Positions 19,644 to 30,179 of a stretch of DNA of 64,000 nucleotides are shown piece after piece; position 1 is the stretch's first letter; each line of letters opens with the position of its first letter. This DNA comes from Mesostigma viride (lineage: Eukaryota; Streptophyta; Mesostigmatophyceae; Mesostigmatales; Mesostigmataceae). Below the pieces are notes generated by a model. It was not told the DNA's origin. It did not search any database and saw only the letters and a program-made list of their open reading frames with translations. A program made the translations under genes and the position numbers. Location of the stretch: positions 1,365,772 through 1,429,771 of the forward strand of contig RPFO01000436.1 in the NCBI GenBank assembly GCA_009746045.1, in the 5' to 3' direction.

Positions 19644-22600
19644 TCAATATGAACATGAACCATAATAAACTGGTTCCCCTCGCTCATTTGCATCTTGCGA
19701 GTACGGCTGATGCCTTTTCCGCGATGGAGGGGCGGGGGGCGGGGGGCGGGGGGCGCTGCGAGCACGCATGCGTTCATCATCAAAGTTGCTGTGAGTCGTG
19801 AGACGAGTATGCTGAGTTGCTGCATAATGTCCCTCAGCATAATGTGGCCTATCTGGCTCCCTCATGGCGGCATAACGGTAAGCGCCCTGCAAGGGCTCAC
19901 CGTGGGCCATATAATAGGAGTCATAAGGCTCGTACAGGCCATGCGATTCATCTTGCCAATCCAGCTTCCTTGCCTCATCGATCGCGGGTGCGCGCGTGCG
20001 CGGCTCTGGCTCATCTTGCCAATCCAGCTTCCTTGCCCCATCGATCGCGGGTGCGCGCTTGCGCGGCTCTGGCTCACGGCGTGCCGGCTGCCATTCTGCC
20101 CCCTGCATGCCGGTGAAGCCTTCACGTTGCCGCAATGTGGGAGGCGCAGCAGGAATGGTCGGCCGGTGAATCTCCGTGCCGCGGCTTGAGGTTGGAGCAC
20201 ATTCAACAGGCGTGCATGGCACTCGTTCCCTTTCCAAAGCATCAACCCTCTCCGTCAGGGATTTGACCTGTTCCTTCAGCTTCGCAGTCGCGGGGTTCTC
20301 TGGGGCGGCAGCCGGCTTTGCACGCGCTGCCAATGATGATTGGCACTTGGAAACCTTTGCATTCAAATCAGCGATCTGCATAGCCACAGACGGCGGCGCC
20401 TTCTTCCTCCCTTGCTTCGCTTGAAACCCCACCCAGTCCTTCAGCTCTGCGATTGCTGCCTGTGCTGCTTGCAACCCCTGAGTAAGGGGCGCTAGCCACT
20501 TTGCCGGGGGAGCTGCCGGGGGAGCTGCCGGGGGAGCTGCTGGCATCGCACTGTCGGACGGTGCTGACTTTGCTGCGCGAGGCGGCAGTGCCTTCCCGCC
20601 CTGGTATTCAAGCTGGCGTGCAGGGCGCAAGCTCCGCTGGCCCCCCCCCCCGCCGCCGTCGAGGCGCGCTTCTTGGGCTTGACGGGTGATGTTTGTTCCT
20701 CGCTGCCATCGTCACCCCCCCTTCCCCATCATTGTGCTCCTCCTCCACCTCCTCTTCATCCTCCAGGTCATAGCTGGCATCGCCCCCGCTTTCATCTTCA
20801 TCTTCATCTTCATCGGATGGAGCAGGCGGGACGACAGCGAGCACCTGAATTGTAAACATGCACGCATACAGAGATTGACATTTTACATCAACAATAATTA
20901 ATGTTTTATGGTGCTTACAAATAGAGTGCTCCTGATGGTGTCTTCTAGTATGCACATTGATCATATGCGCCAGTGTGGTTTGCGCTCGGCTGCGGTTGGA
21001 TTGCGCATGGCATGTTCTAGCATATGAATGTCAACAATGCAAAACCGATCTGAGATACTTACAAGATAGCCCTGCCCGGTGGTCTTGTTGGTCGCGCTCC
21101 TTAACTGGTTGATGCGCGACTCCTGGCGGGTAAACACTGACGTGATGTCCGCCATGGCATCCGCCAAGGTAGTACTCGAATGGCAATGCAATTCGGCGGT
21201 GGCGGCAGGGTCAACCGTCAAGTTATATGGTCGGCACCACGCTACACGGATTTCACCGGAGGCGAATGAGGTAACCGTCCATTCTCCTTCCCCGCAGCTG
21301 TAAATGGGACGCACCAACGCCACAAAGGACTGGTACTCATGGCCAGTGCTGGCTGCCCTCACACAAGCGAGTCCGAGGATGACAAGCCGCACAACGGTGT
21401 TGCCCGTGGGAGTGGCACGCAGGTCACGCATTAGCTCAGGATCCGCATGACTGCAGATGTCACCGATGGAGAACGACGTCACCTTGGCGGTGCTACGAGA
21501 GCCAGCCTTTTTGCACGAAACATACAGCGGAGGCCAGTCACTCTTGGTGTCTAGTTGGGCCAGGGAATCCTTTTCATCAGACAGCGTGTAGAAGTTGTGA
21601 GCTCGTGTGATGTTGTGCTCTGGAACGGTTATCTGAGGAATACCGTTGATGAACCTGCTGTTGGTTGGAAAACCCTTGCCCACGTCGAGCATGTGAAGCA
21701 CAACTGGCTTGGCCGCAGTAGCACCCCGGGATGCAATCGAGAGGCTGCCGGCTCCCTTCACGAGCACCCCCAAATATCCCAGATACTTGACGAGGCACTT
21801 GTGCGCAGCTGGGTCCTGCGATGCTGCCTGTTGCAATTCAACAGCAATAGCACAAGCAATGTCATGATTCCAAACGCCAAGAACTGCACTTAGTAATATT
21901 CCTTTGGTAAAATGCAATTCAAGAGCAATAGCACAAGCAATGTCATGATTCCAAACGCCAAGACTGTTAATCATCCCACGGTCCTAAATTTAGGACTTTG
22001 TCCTAAATCGTCCTAGTGGTCACTATAACCGAGGTACCGGGGGGGGGGGGTCACTATATGGACCGTACCCCATGTGGACCGTACCCGGCATGATGTACCC
22101 GACCCGTGGTACCGGCACATGGTACCCGGATTCCGTACCCGGGTACCGGGTATAATGGCGGGAAAGTAGGTACCTCGACCAAAAATATAACCGATTTTGG
22201 AGCGAAAAAGTGGGTGCGGGAATGAAGTGAGGTGGATATGGCGACCTGACAATGGTGGCCGGCGTTTTCACGTGCGTTTATCATTTCGGGCGCCCAGTAG
22301 CAAAAACGAAAGGTTGTTAGTTATGCTTAAAGGCTGTGAATATTTTCTGCGCAAGTTTTTATGTGTAGCGCTGTATCACAGCGGCACAACACAAATGGGT
22401 CGCAGATCGCCTGCTCGCGGAGGGTCGATTTTGGCACAAACATGTTAGTGTATTAGCAATGGTGGTGCGAATCAAGCCAGGAAATTTTTGTGGACGATTT
22501 TTATTATAGTCTGGAGTTTAGAAACGGAGTATTTGACATGGGAGCGCCTGGGCCGTGATATTCTTGCCCGATTTCCATTGTCGACCATGTTTTAGGGACG

Positions 22601-24172
22601 TTCAGGCTGGGCAGCGAGCGCACCTTATAGGTCTTCACTTTCGGTATTTCTTGGACCTAGAACGCAGCACAAGCGTGGTTTATATCATTGTCGAACCGGT
22701 TGGCCAGCTTTGGTGCGCTCAGCTCTCGGAAAGCTGACCTCGCTGCGGATTTCAGCGACTTTTTTGCAACCATCTGGAATGAGGCGACGTAAGTAGCAGG
22801 TAAGTGCCGGGTTGTCCTAGATCATGAGTGTAACTGGCAACGCTGTCGTGGTGTTTTGAGTCAGCCAGCTATGCCTAAAAAGAGGGGACGCTCTCTGTGC
22901 ACATAACTGTCACACATAGTTGGTTTACGTCATACAATTTTTTACGTCTCTATCTTCGTCGTCCGCTGCAGCTAAAACACACATGCGTAAGAGCAGTTTT
23001 ACTCATGTGTTAGTTATAAACCATGGTCCTATGGCCTGCAGTCGTTCAGGGTGTTCTCAGACAGTATATACAGTATGGTTTACGTGTTACATGCACCCTG
23101 AATTCGCTCACAAAGCGTTGCATGTTAGCACAACGTTGTTTTGTAACTTGATTTGGCTGCATTCATGTGTTAGTTGCAATGCAAATGCAATGTTTTTTCA
23201 TCGCTGGGTGGTGGCCAGCATGTCCGTGATGTCAAAGAAGGTTTGGCATATGCTTAGAGAAAGTTTACCGCAAGGGGTGGGCCATGTTCAAGCCGGGCAA
23301 CCTCAGCAACCATGCAACCCTATATTGCATTACCTGCACCATCTGTGACACCGTTGATCACGCGTATATATAGAGGCAGCCACAGCAGGGTATGGCCTTG
23401 TTATACGCTGCCCCGCCATCCCAAGGCCTCGTAGGGTCCCCTAGCGCTTGTAAGATGCTCAAGGGACCGTGTGGATAGCATGGTCATGCGTTGACAATAA
23501 TTGGTCCTAATGGTCCTAAAACCCACATTTTGGCCAAATTCGCGCTTTGAGGTCTGGCAGGTGGCAGGGCCCATTCATGCACTAAATGTAATTATTTGAC
23601 CCCAGGTTTTTGATAGAAACTAAAAAAGTGTGTTATCTGTCATGGGCACGAATGCCAGGGTCAAATTTTAATGTTTGCATATATATTTTTTAATTCCACT
23701 TGGTCCTAAATTTAGGACTTTTACTGGGAAGATGGACACAAGAACTGCACTTATTGTAATATTCCTTTGGTAAAATGCAATTCAAGAGCAATAGCACAAG
23801 CAATGTCATGATTCCAAACGCCAAGAACTGCACTTATTGTAATATTCCTTTGGTAAAATAACAACCGGATTTCCCCTGTCATAAATTTACCTGAGATTTC
23901 CCATCCGTTTTGGCTGTTTGCTCGGTTTCCTCATCCGAAGCACCGGAGGCATTCATTCTATGAAGTTCATTGACTGCTCCCCTGACGTACACGTTTGATG
24001 CCCTTTGCTTCTGTACTTCATCACCTACAGCGCCCACTGATACAGGGCCTGTATCCACTGTGTTCTCTTGCCCCGGTGGTGCTACTGCGTCCTGTTCACT
24101 GGCATGCTCCACATGTCCGGCATCCCCGCCATTGTTTTCAATACCTGCATGCGGCTGCACGCCGCTAGCCAT
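19644..24172 (-). CDS. three-exon gene of unknown function inside the 14.8 kb element
   Basis: Exon 1 is 24172-23891 (MASGVQPHAGIENNGGDAGH, 94 codons, donor CAG|GTAAAT). Exon 2 is 21827-21063 (AASQDPAAHKCLVKYLGYLG, 255 codons, donor CTT|GTAAGT). Exon 3 is 20844-19644 (acceptor TTCAG|GTGCTC; VLAVVPPAPSDEDEDEDESG). All joins are phase 0. Exon 3 has an acidic stretch, a basic PKKR-like patch, a predicted coiled coil (ATAKLKEQVKSLTERVDALE) and an Arg/Pro-rich tail with a 2-copy repeat APAID.ARKLDWQDE. Frame is lost at two G runs (G7 near 20720, G10 near 20645), probably indels. No known domain is seen. Divergent to the DDE-like gene, so possibly an accessory DNA-binding or assembly protein. Confidence 0.5.
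21828..23890 (-). other. intron 1 of the minus-strand gene, carrying repeats and an insertion
   Basis: ~72-bp units with GCAATAGCACAAGCAATGTC occur at ~21835-21966 (two copies, the first overlapping the exon 2 border) and again at ~23755-23865. Between them, 21968-23720 is bounded by GGTCCTAAATTTAGGAC palindromes. It contains GTGGTCACTATAAC, a G12 run (22040) and GTACC-rich sequence. No coding sequence is recognised. Probably an insertion of unknown class inside the intron. Confidence 0.4.
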
Positions 24173-24333
24173 TCTCAGCTATCCGGATTTCCGAACTACG
24201 CCAATACCTGGCCAGAACGGCTGAAAATTTCCACGAAATGCATCCAAGTGCACGAATTATTGAGTCGGTGGTGGTACCATGGCACGGAGTACAAATGGGT
24301 GGTGGCACGCCGTGCCACCGGTGGTGGTGGCAC

Positions 24334-24580
24334 GGTGCAACGGTGCAACGGTGCAACGGTGCAACGGTGCAACGGTGCAACGGCCAGTGATTGGCCCGTA
24401 GTTGATTTTGTGATATGCGCCTGGTAAAAATTGGCCGCAAATCTTGTGCCCACGTACGACCGGACGAATTTGCGGCCAATTTTTACTAGGCTGCATGTCA
24501 GCAAATCAAGAACGGGCCAATCACTGGCCGTTGCACCGTTGCACCGTTGCACCGTTGCACCGTTGCACCGTTGCACCACC
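24334..24580. repeat. octamer-capped foldback (MITE-like) hairpin
   Basis: (GGTGCAAC)n at 24334-24380 and its complement at 24529-24578 flank inverted arms (CGGCCAGTGATTGGCCC / GGGCCAATCACTGGCCG, and AAAAATTGGCCGCAAAT / ATTTGCGGCCAATTTTT). The whole segment can fold back. The same octamer forms the arrays at both ends of the 14.8 kb element. Confidence 0.75.
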
Positions 24581-24629
24581 AAATTTTACTCCAGAATGCC
24601 CTGTCTTTGCATGTAAAGGATAATTATGA

Positions 24630-24838
24630 TAATGAACCAGCGATGGAAGCAAGGGGATAATGAACCAGCGATGGAAGCAAGGGGATAATGAACCAGCGAT
24701 GGAAGCACCAGCGATGGAAGCGATGGAAGCGATGGAAGCTGGAGGGGGAGGGGGAGGGGGAGGGGAGGGGGAGGGGGCGGCCGTATAATATTACGCAGTT
24801 CCTAAAGCCATGTATTATTACGCAGTTCCTAAAGCCAT
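24630..24838 (+). repeat. minisatellites upstream of the DDE-like gene
   Basis: AATGAACCAGCGATGGAAGC units (three, then shorter GATGGAAGC units), a GGAGGG-rich tract (~24740-24778), and a 27-bp duplication TATTACGCAGTTCCTAAAGC (24787 and 24811) that includes the candidate start codon. This may be the promoter/5' UTR region. Confidence 0.7.
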
Positions 24839-25829
24839 GAAGGGCCTGGGCATTATGGAGCCCGATGCGGGGGCGCAGGTTTTTGGAATGCTATTCTCGC
24901 TGCTTGTCCTGGTGGTCGTGTTGCTCGTCATGGCGAGACGAGGGCTCCGTCTTAGCGCTGCCGCCGTCTTAGCAAAATGCACCACGGATGCGTCCTGTGC
25001 TGCGGCACTTAGCAGGGACTGGGACTGTGGGTGTGGCCGCCATTGTTTGCGAAGCGTGCATTTCGAGGAGATAAGAGCGATGAGGACCGACATGTGGTCT
25101 AAGAAGCCTGCGGATCGGAAAGAGTTTATAAAGAACCAGCTTTTTCAGGCCGGCCAGCGAGAAACTGAAATTCCGGGGAGCTTGCGTCACAAACGCAGTC
25201 GAGACGAGGGCTTCCTTTTCGCAGTGGATGGCTACGTTACTTACCCAGCTGACAGGCATCAGCCAGAGTCGGCAACCCCGTTTCGGCATCGCATGTGTGA
25301 AGCCGCTTTCCGCCGTGCTTTGTATATCAACCCCAATATGTGGCACGCGGCTGTCAAGGAGACAACCCGCCCTCGACCTTTGCCTGGCGATCGTGATTTG
25401 GAGTCCGGCTTGGGTAGCACTGCTGGACGGCGCATTGGGGTATCCCGGTCATTGTCCGGCCAAGATTGGGGAGGCCAAGGCGCTTTGTGAGCTGTGGATT
25501 CGGCGTTGGTTCTGCCCAGCAGTTGAGAAGGATCCCCGGGATGGCGCCAGCATCATTGAGCAACCGTGCAAGAAGACTTTATACTCGGACTACACTGCAG
25601 AGCAGCAGGACTACGGAACACCTGTAGTTAGCATTTCGCTTTTCAGGACAATTTTTGAAGCAGTGAGAGTAAGCATGCGAGTCCGGATTGAGAAATATCG
25701 CACGAAAATTATGGGTGAGTGCTCCCGCTGCCGGAAGTTAAAGGATGCCATCTTGTCTTATCGGACCACTGACCGGACCCGGTGGGAGGCTTTCAAAGAG
25801 AAGTTAGCTGATCACACCGACTTCTTTAA
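24810..25829 (+). pseudogene. 5' part of GHTH-D-D-Q (DUF7869-type) gene, interrupted by N4
   Basis: Likely start ATG 24810 or 24837. A hydrophobic stretch (GMLFSLLVLVVVLLVMA) near residues 30-47 is unusual for a transposase. Then come a Cys-rich block DCGCGRHCLRS, EIRAMRTDMW and MCEAAFRRALYINPN. One base too many near 25441 shifts the frame, after which it reads PGHCPAKIGEAKALCELWIR and ECSRCRKLKDAIL (a C-x2-C pair). These blocks and their order match DUF7869-type proteins of algae and invertebrates, as I recall the family. Coding stops at the N4 insertion in TTAA (25826-25829) and resumes at 30180. Confidence 0.6.
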
Positions 25830-26955
25830 GGGGACGTGGCGCGCCGAATATTTTCCGCGCGAAAAAATTCGCGGCACCGGCCGTACCGTGAAAAGTGGGT
25901 GCTCCGTGCGCGCACCACTTGCGGAAGTGGCCATGGCGACTGCGTCTAGGCGAAACTAGCAATGTAGGGCTAGAGAAATGCAAAAAAAATGCTTGGATGT
26001 TGAAGACGATGATTTAATGATGTAGGGTTGCGGCGGCAAGTGGCTGGTTTACAATATCGCTGCTTTCTTTTACTGCCATCGGCATGGGGGGTAATCTGCA
26101 TTTTTTGGTGGCGCGGAATAAAATAGAATTCGTGATTGCGGCAGTAAATTCTCAGTTTTGGGGGTCTTTTTGACCGTGAAGGATGCATTCATATCGGTAG
26201 CATCGAATTCTAAACCGAACGGGTGCTTTTTGCTACATTTTCGGCCATTCTCGGTAAGTATTTCTTGAGGCCTGCGCAGTGCATGTCGGAACCTTCCATG
26301 GAAGAACGGCAGTTGTTGCGCGCCTGGGCGAGGGATCTACGAGGGCAAGGTATAGATTTGTGGCGACTGTTATCTACTATCAGTTCTTTCTTCGAAGAGC
26401 TCATCGTTCGAAGTTTTTTGCGTTCGTTTTGGTCAGTTTCCGCCAGTTAACTCTCCGTTGCTCGCCGTCGTGTTGACGAATACCTTGCAGCTTTAGCTTG
26501 TTTTCGTTGATGTCTTGATCAAATCCGCTTCAGTCTCAACCGATAGATCCTAGGGAAGGCGTAAGGGATTTCATAGCACGTGTTCTGGCAAGGATGTTGT
26601 GCGTATGGACGCTTCTTGTTGTGTGATAGTGACGCACCCTTTCCTCGCAGCGGCATCACAGCGGTCAGAAGCTGAACGGCCGCCACTGGTTTCTTTGCAT
26701 TTTATCGTGCAGGGAAGGAAGTTTTTTTATCGACGATCATGTTGGAGATATTGCATTTGTGTGACTGCATGTAGATAGCTGCCATCATTGGTTTGCTTGA
26801 GCTTTCCTTGTTATGATGATGTGACAAGACAGCAATGTGCTGAGCCAACCATGGTTAACATGGTTGACTGCATGCAAGCTTTGTATGCCATGATCTCCTT
26901 GGTTCCTTGCCCTCCATAGTTCCAGTTTGTTGCCCATGTAGGGTAGGGCAGTTAA

Positions 26956-28654
26956 CCCCTAAATGGTCTTGCTGCCGATTTTCCGCCAAAAAGTGACTTA
27001 CAGCCGATTTGTCGGCACCTACTCGGGGGACCAGTTTGCGAGAATACTATTGGGAATTAGGAAACGTTTAGCTGAGAAGAATGAAAGTTTATAAGTTTCT
27101 CCAGAACATGATACTAGGGTTTGCTATATTTTGACCAAGTTTAACAGGTGTTCCAGACCGTCAAAGTACAAGGGGTCAGGGTACTTTTTCACGTACAACG
27201 TGCATTCCGGAAAACGACGACCTGGCCATGGCGGCTTGCGCCCACGCATGGCATTTACGTTTGCGTTCGAATTTTCTGGCCAAACTTAGGATATTGATTT
27301 TATACGTCCTAAAGATCATACAGGCCAATTTTTAGTTCGCGGGAATGCCATTTGATAGGTGTCGGCAGCGTTCTTGCTGGAAAAAACTGCGATCAGGCCG
27401 GACGATAGAAACGTTGACAGCAATACCTTTCCGGCGTATTTTAAAGGATATATCGGTTTCTTTGTACTTTTTATGATACATATTAGTCGTAAACGTGCAA
27501 GGGTGGCCAGAAATCGCCGAATCCAGCGACCATGCTGCACAACTTTGGTGTGCCGAAATGCGCCATTTTGCGGCCACCGCCTGGGCCAAGGTAACGCCAT
27601 CCATGCCTGGTAAAGCTTAAGCATCGTTTTCCTATCGATGTTTGACGTTTATATATACGTTCTAGCTTGTGTAGCACATTCTTTTTGCATTATTCATGCT
27701 CTTTCTTGACCCTGGCCTGGCCCCTTTCTAAAACACCCTTCTTAGATGCTTCCCTCAGTCAGTTGACCTGCCACAGGGTGATGGTGATAAGTTTTAGAGG
27801 CTATATGGGTTTGAATACCTCCATATATGTTTGTTATACATTTCCCACACACATATTGCATGAGTGTGAGGCAGTTGGCTGGTCTGTGTGGCATCATCAA
27901 GCATGTAAGCGGTGAGTAGAAGCTTCCCATTGTCAGCATGTGCCACCAGGTGTGCTGGCCATCACCTGGAAAGCTATAGCAGCTTAGGCCTAGTTTATCC
28001 TTGCTAGGGCAGGCTGAAATAGGCTTAAAATCACTAGTTTGTTGGTGGCTGCCTCCTAGAATGCATGCCTTGCGTAGGGTATCCGTACCACGTTACCTAC
28101 GTGCATGGACAAGGTGGCACCTGCACATAGGTGCCATGTAAGGGCAGTGTGATGATGCAGTTATGTTTCCCCATCATTGTGGAAGGGAAATGTATTGTTT
28201 GGCATGGTTGGGGGCCATATTAGTAGGTATTAGTAGGTAGTATGCCCACTCCTACCCCCTTGGTTGCTTTTTACCAACGGTACCCCTATGGGCTGTACTG
28301 GGTGTAACTGCTGGTATACCCACCCAAATGATGACCCCAATGGCTCAAACTGTTCAGCAACTAATTGTTTATCATCCCTGAAGTGGTAGGTGCCTAGCTC
28401 TTACAACATAATTCAAAATGCACATTCTACCAAAAATGAAAACGCTCGTCTTGACCCCCCTGACTTTGACGGCAGTTATACATGGCCTACGATGAATATA
28501 TGTGAGGTTGTGATATATCATGGCTTAGGGCAACTCATGGACATGCTTGCCCCCCAAGGACAGCCATTGGATATTGCTAGGTTGTACAGGGGCTGGTTTA
28601 CAAAATAGGTGAGTTACTGCCGATTTATCGGCAGCATTTCCGCCCATTTAGGGG
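26956..28654 (-). mobile_element. pB2: non-autonomous piggyBac-like element, inverted relative to pB1
   Basis: Ends CCCCTAAATGG...CCATTTAGGGG, flanked by TTAA (26952-26955, 28655-28658), 1699 bp. Along its length it is the reverse complement of pB1 with scattered differences (compare 28310-28395 with 16090-16175). The ORF equivalent to 16881-17309 is cut by a stop here, so I regard both as non-coding. Confidence 0.75.
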
Positions 28655-29372
28655 TTAAGGAGTTGTTGCTGTGTTGGTAAGCTTGGTTGGCATAACCCTT
28701 ACACTCTAACCTGGGAGAAACATAGAGAATGCTGGTAATGCATGTTAGTGCCATCATCATAATTGCTATTCACGTACTTATAAGTCTGGCCATGCTCGAG
28801 GGACGGTGAAGGAGTATGAGGTGCGTGGCCACCCCTTTGTACTTCATAACATATTCTGACAGCATGGATTTGATCCATGTTGATGGCATGTAAAGTGTGA
28901 TTGTGTTTACTTGCTTTCTGAGTGGTCCTTAGCGCCTTGTCAGGTGGTGAGTGGTCGTCTAGGAAACCCATCAGTGCGTGCCACAGTGACCCCCAACCTT
29001 GAGCATGTGTCGTCATCAGTGTGCTAGAGTTAATTATATGTGCTTTTGATCATAGATTTGCTGAGTTCTTGGCATAAAGTTTACAAGGTAACCTTGGGTA
29101 GAGTATAGTGTATGCTCTCTTGGCATGTATGCCTAGCAATCGTGTTGCTATGCTTGCGCTGGCAAGGTTGGCCATGCCGAGGGCAGGTGAGGGCAGATGT
29201 GGTGCCTAGCCGTTTGCTTATGTTTTGTGATCGAGTGGGGATGCTTTCTGGCTTTTTGGATGGAAAACATCATGCCTAAGTGGCCATGTATACAAAGAAA
29301 AACCCCCTTAAGCTTATGTTCAGGTTTTAGCACGCATAACCTTATTACTTGAGCTAGACTTGTCGGAATGAC

Positions 29373-29703
29373 CTGTTTTAAGGGTGGCTGCCACGACGTG
29401 ATGCAAAGGGAGGGGCAGGGGGACGATGGGGAAGGTAGTAGTGATGATGAGAATGATGTGATGATATTCCTTGCCTTGCATGTGCGTCCCCCGATGAAAT
29501 TGACGGTGTCCCTTTCCTGCTGTGCAGCACATTCGGGTGCAAGGGAGGACTGCATGGGTGCTGCGCTGACCCCCCGTTGACTAAGAAGCCCAAGGGGGAT
29601 TGGTTTTGCCCTGCCTGCCTTGTGCAGGATGCTTACAAGGGCTGATATAGTGACATTTTCTGTTTTAGCGGGCATTTTTCTGAAAACACGTCTGACGCAA
29701 TAA
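29373..29703 (+). other. captured segment in N4, bordered by a duplication
   Basis: Absent from the equivalent position in N5 (15400). It is bordered on both sides by ACTTGAGCTAGA..CTTGTCGGAATGACCT (29347-29374 and 29703-29732). It contains the PHD-finger fragment. Confidence 0.6.
29463..29645 (+). pseudogene. PHD-finger fragment captured by N4
   Basis: In one frame with no start codon: DDIPCLACASPDEIDG, then LLCSTFGCKGGLHGCC, then KGDWFCPACLVQ, ending TGA at 29643-29645. Spacing C-x2-C, C-x4-C, H-x2-C, C-x2-C with the Trp two residues before the last pair is that of a C4HC3 PHD finger, a histone-tail reader. An in-frame stop lies just upstream, so only one exon or part of one was acquired. 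The source gene is not in the window. Confidence 0.65.
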
Positions 29704-30179
29704 CTTGAGCTAGATCGACTTGTCGGAATGACCTGGGACTTGGAACACTGCTGTCCCCCTGTTAGCCGGAATTTTTGTTGATTTTGTGGCCTTATCGGAA
29801 GTGTTTATGACATGTTTATTCCCAATGTCCGGTAAAAAATGACCTGTTTTGCGGGAAAATTAATAAATGTTCAAGGTTTTGCCATTTCCATGATGTAAAT
29901 AGCTCAGCAAGCTACAAACTCAGGGAACTATATGACCTTGATTTTTGGTAGCCAACAAATAAGTGAATTGGCTGGGGCATACCCAGCCCTAATTAGCGTC
30001 TTTTGCTATTTATAGCGCATTATTGGCGTATATATGGGGGTAGTACCCCCAACAAGTGCATGGACAACTCACTAGAGATGTTATTTAGTGCCCCCAATCA
30101 TAATTCAGCATTGTGCAAATGAATTTCAAGTGATATTAGCATGGGTCAAATTTTAAGGTTTTTGGGGTGCCACCTCCCC

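Larger units (their letters stand above)
25830..30179 (+). mobile_element. N4: TTAA-flanked non-autonomous element inserted in the DDE-like gene
   Basis: Ends GGGGACGTGGCGCGCC and GGGGTGCCACCTCCCC form imperfect inverted repeats, flanked by TTAA at 25826-25829 and 30180-30183. It contains pB2 (26956-28654); without it N4 is ~2.65 kb. The left ~300 bp resemble N1 (45179-45540) and the right part N5. It splits a codon: removing it with one TTAA restores an open D-F-F-N-G-E-R reading, so the insertion is precise. No transposase of its own. Confidence 0.8.

Noticed and set aside
29148-29675. 175-aa minus-strand ORF in N4
   Set aside because: It is antisense to the PHD-finger frame and low in information; the plus-strand C4HC3 pattern explains the open frame.
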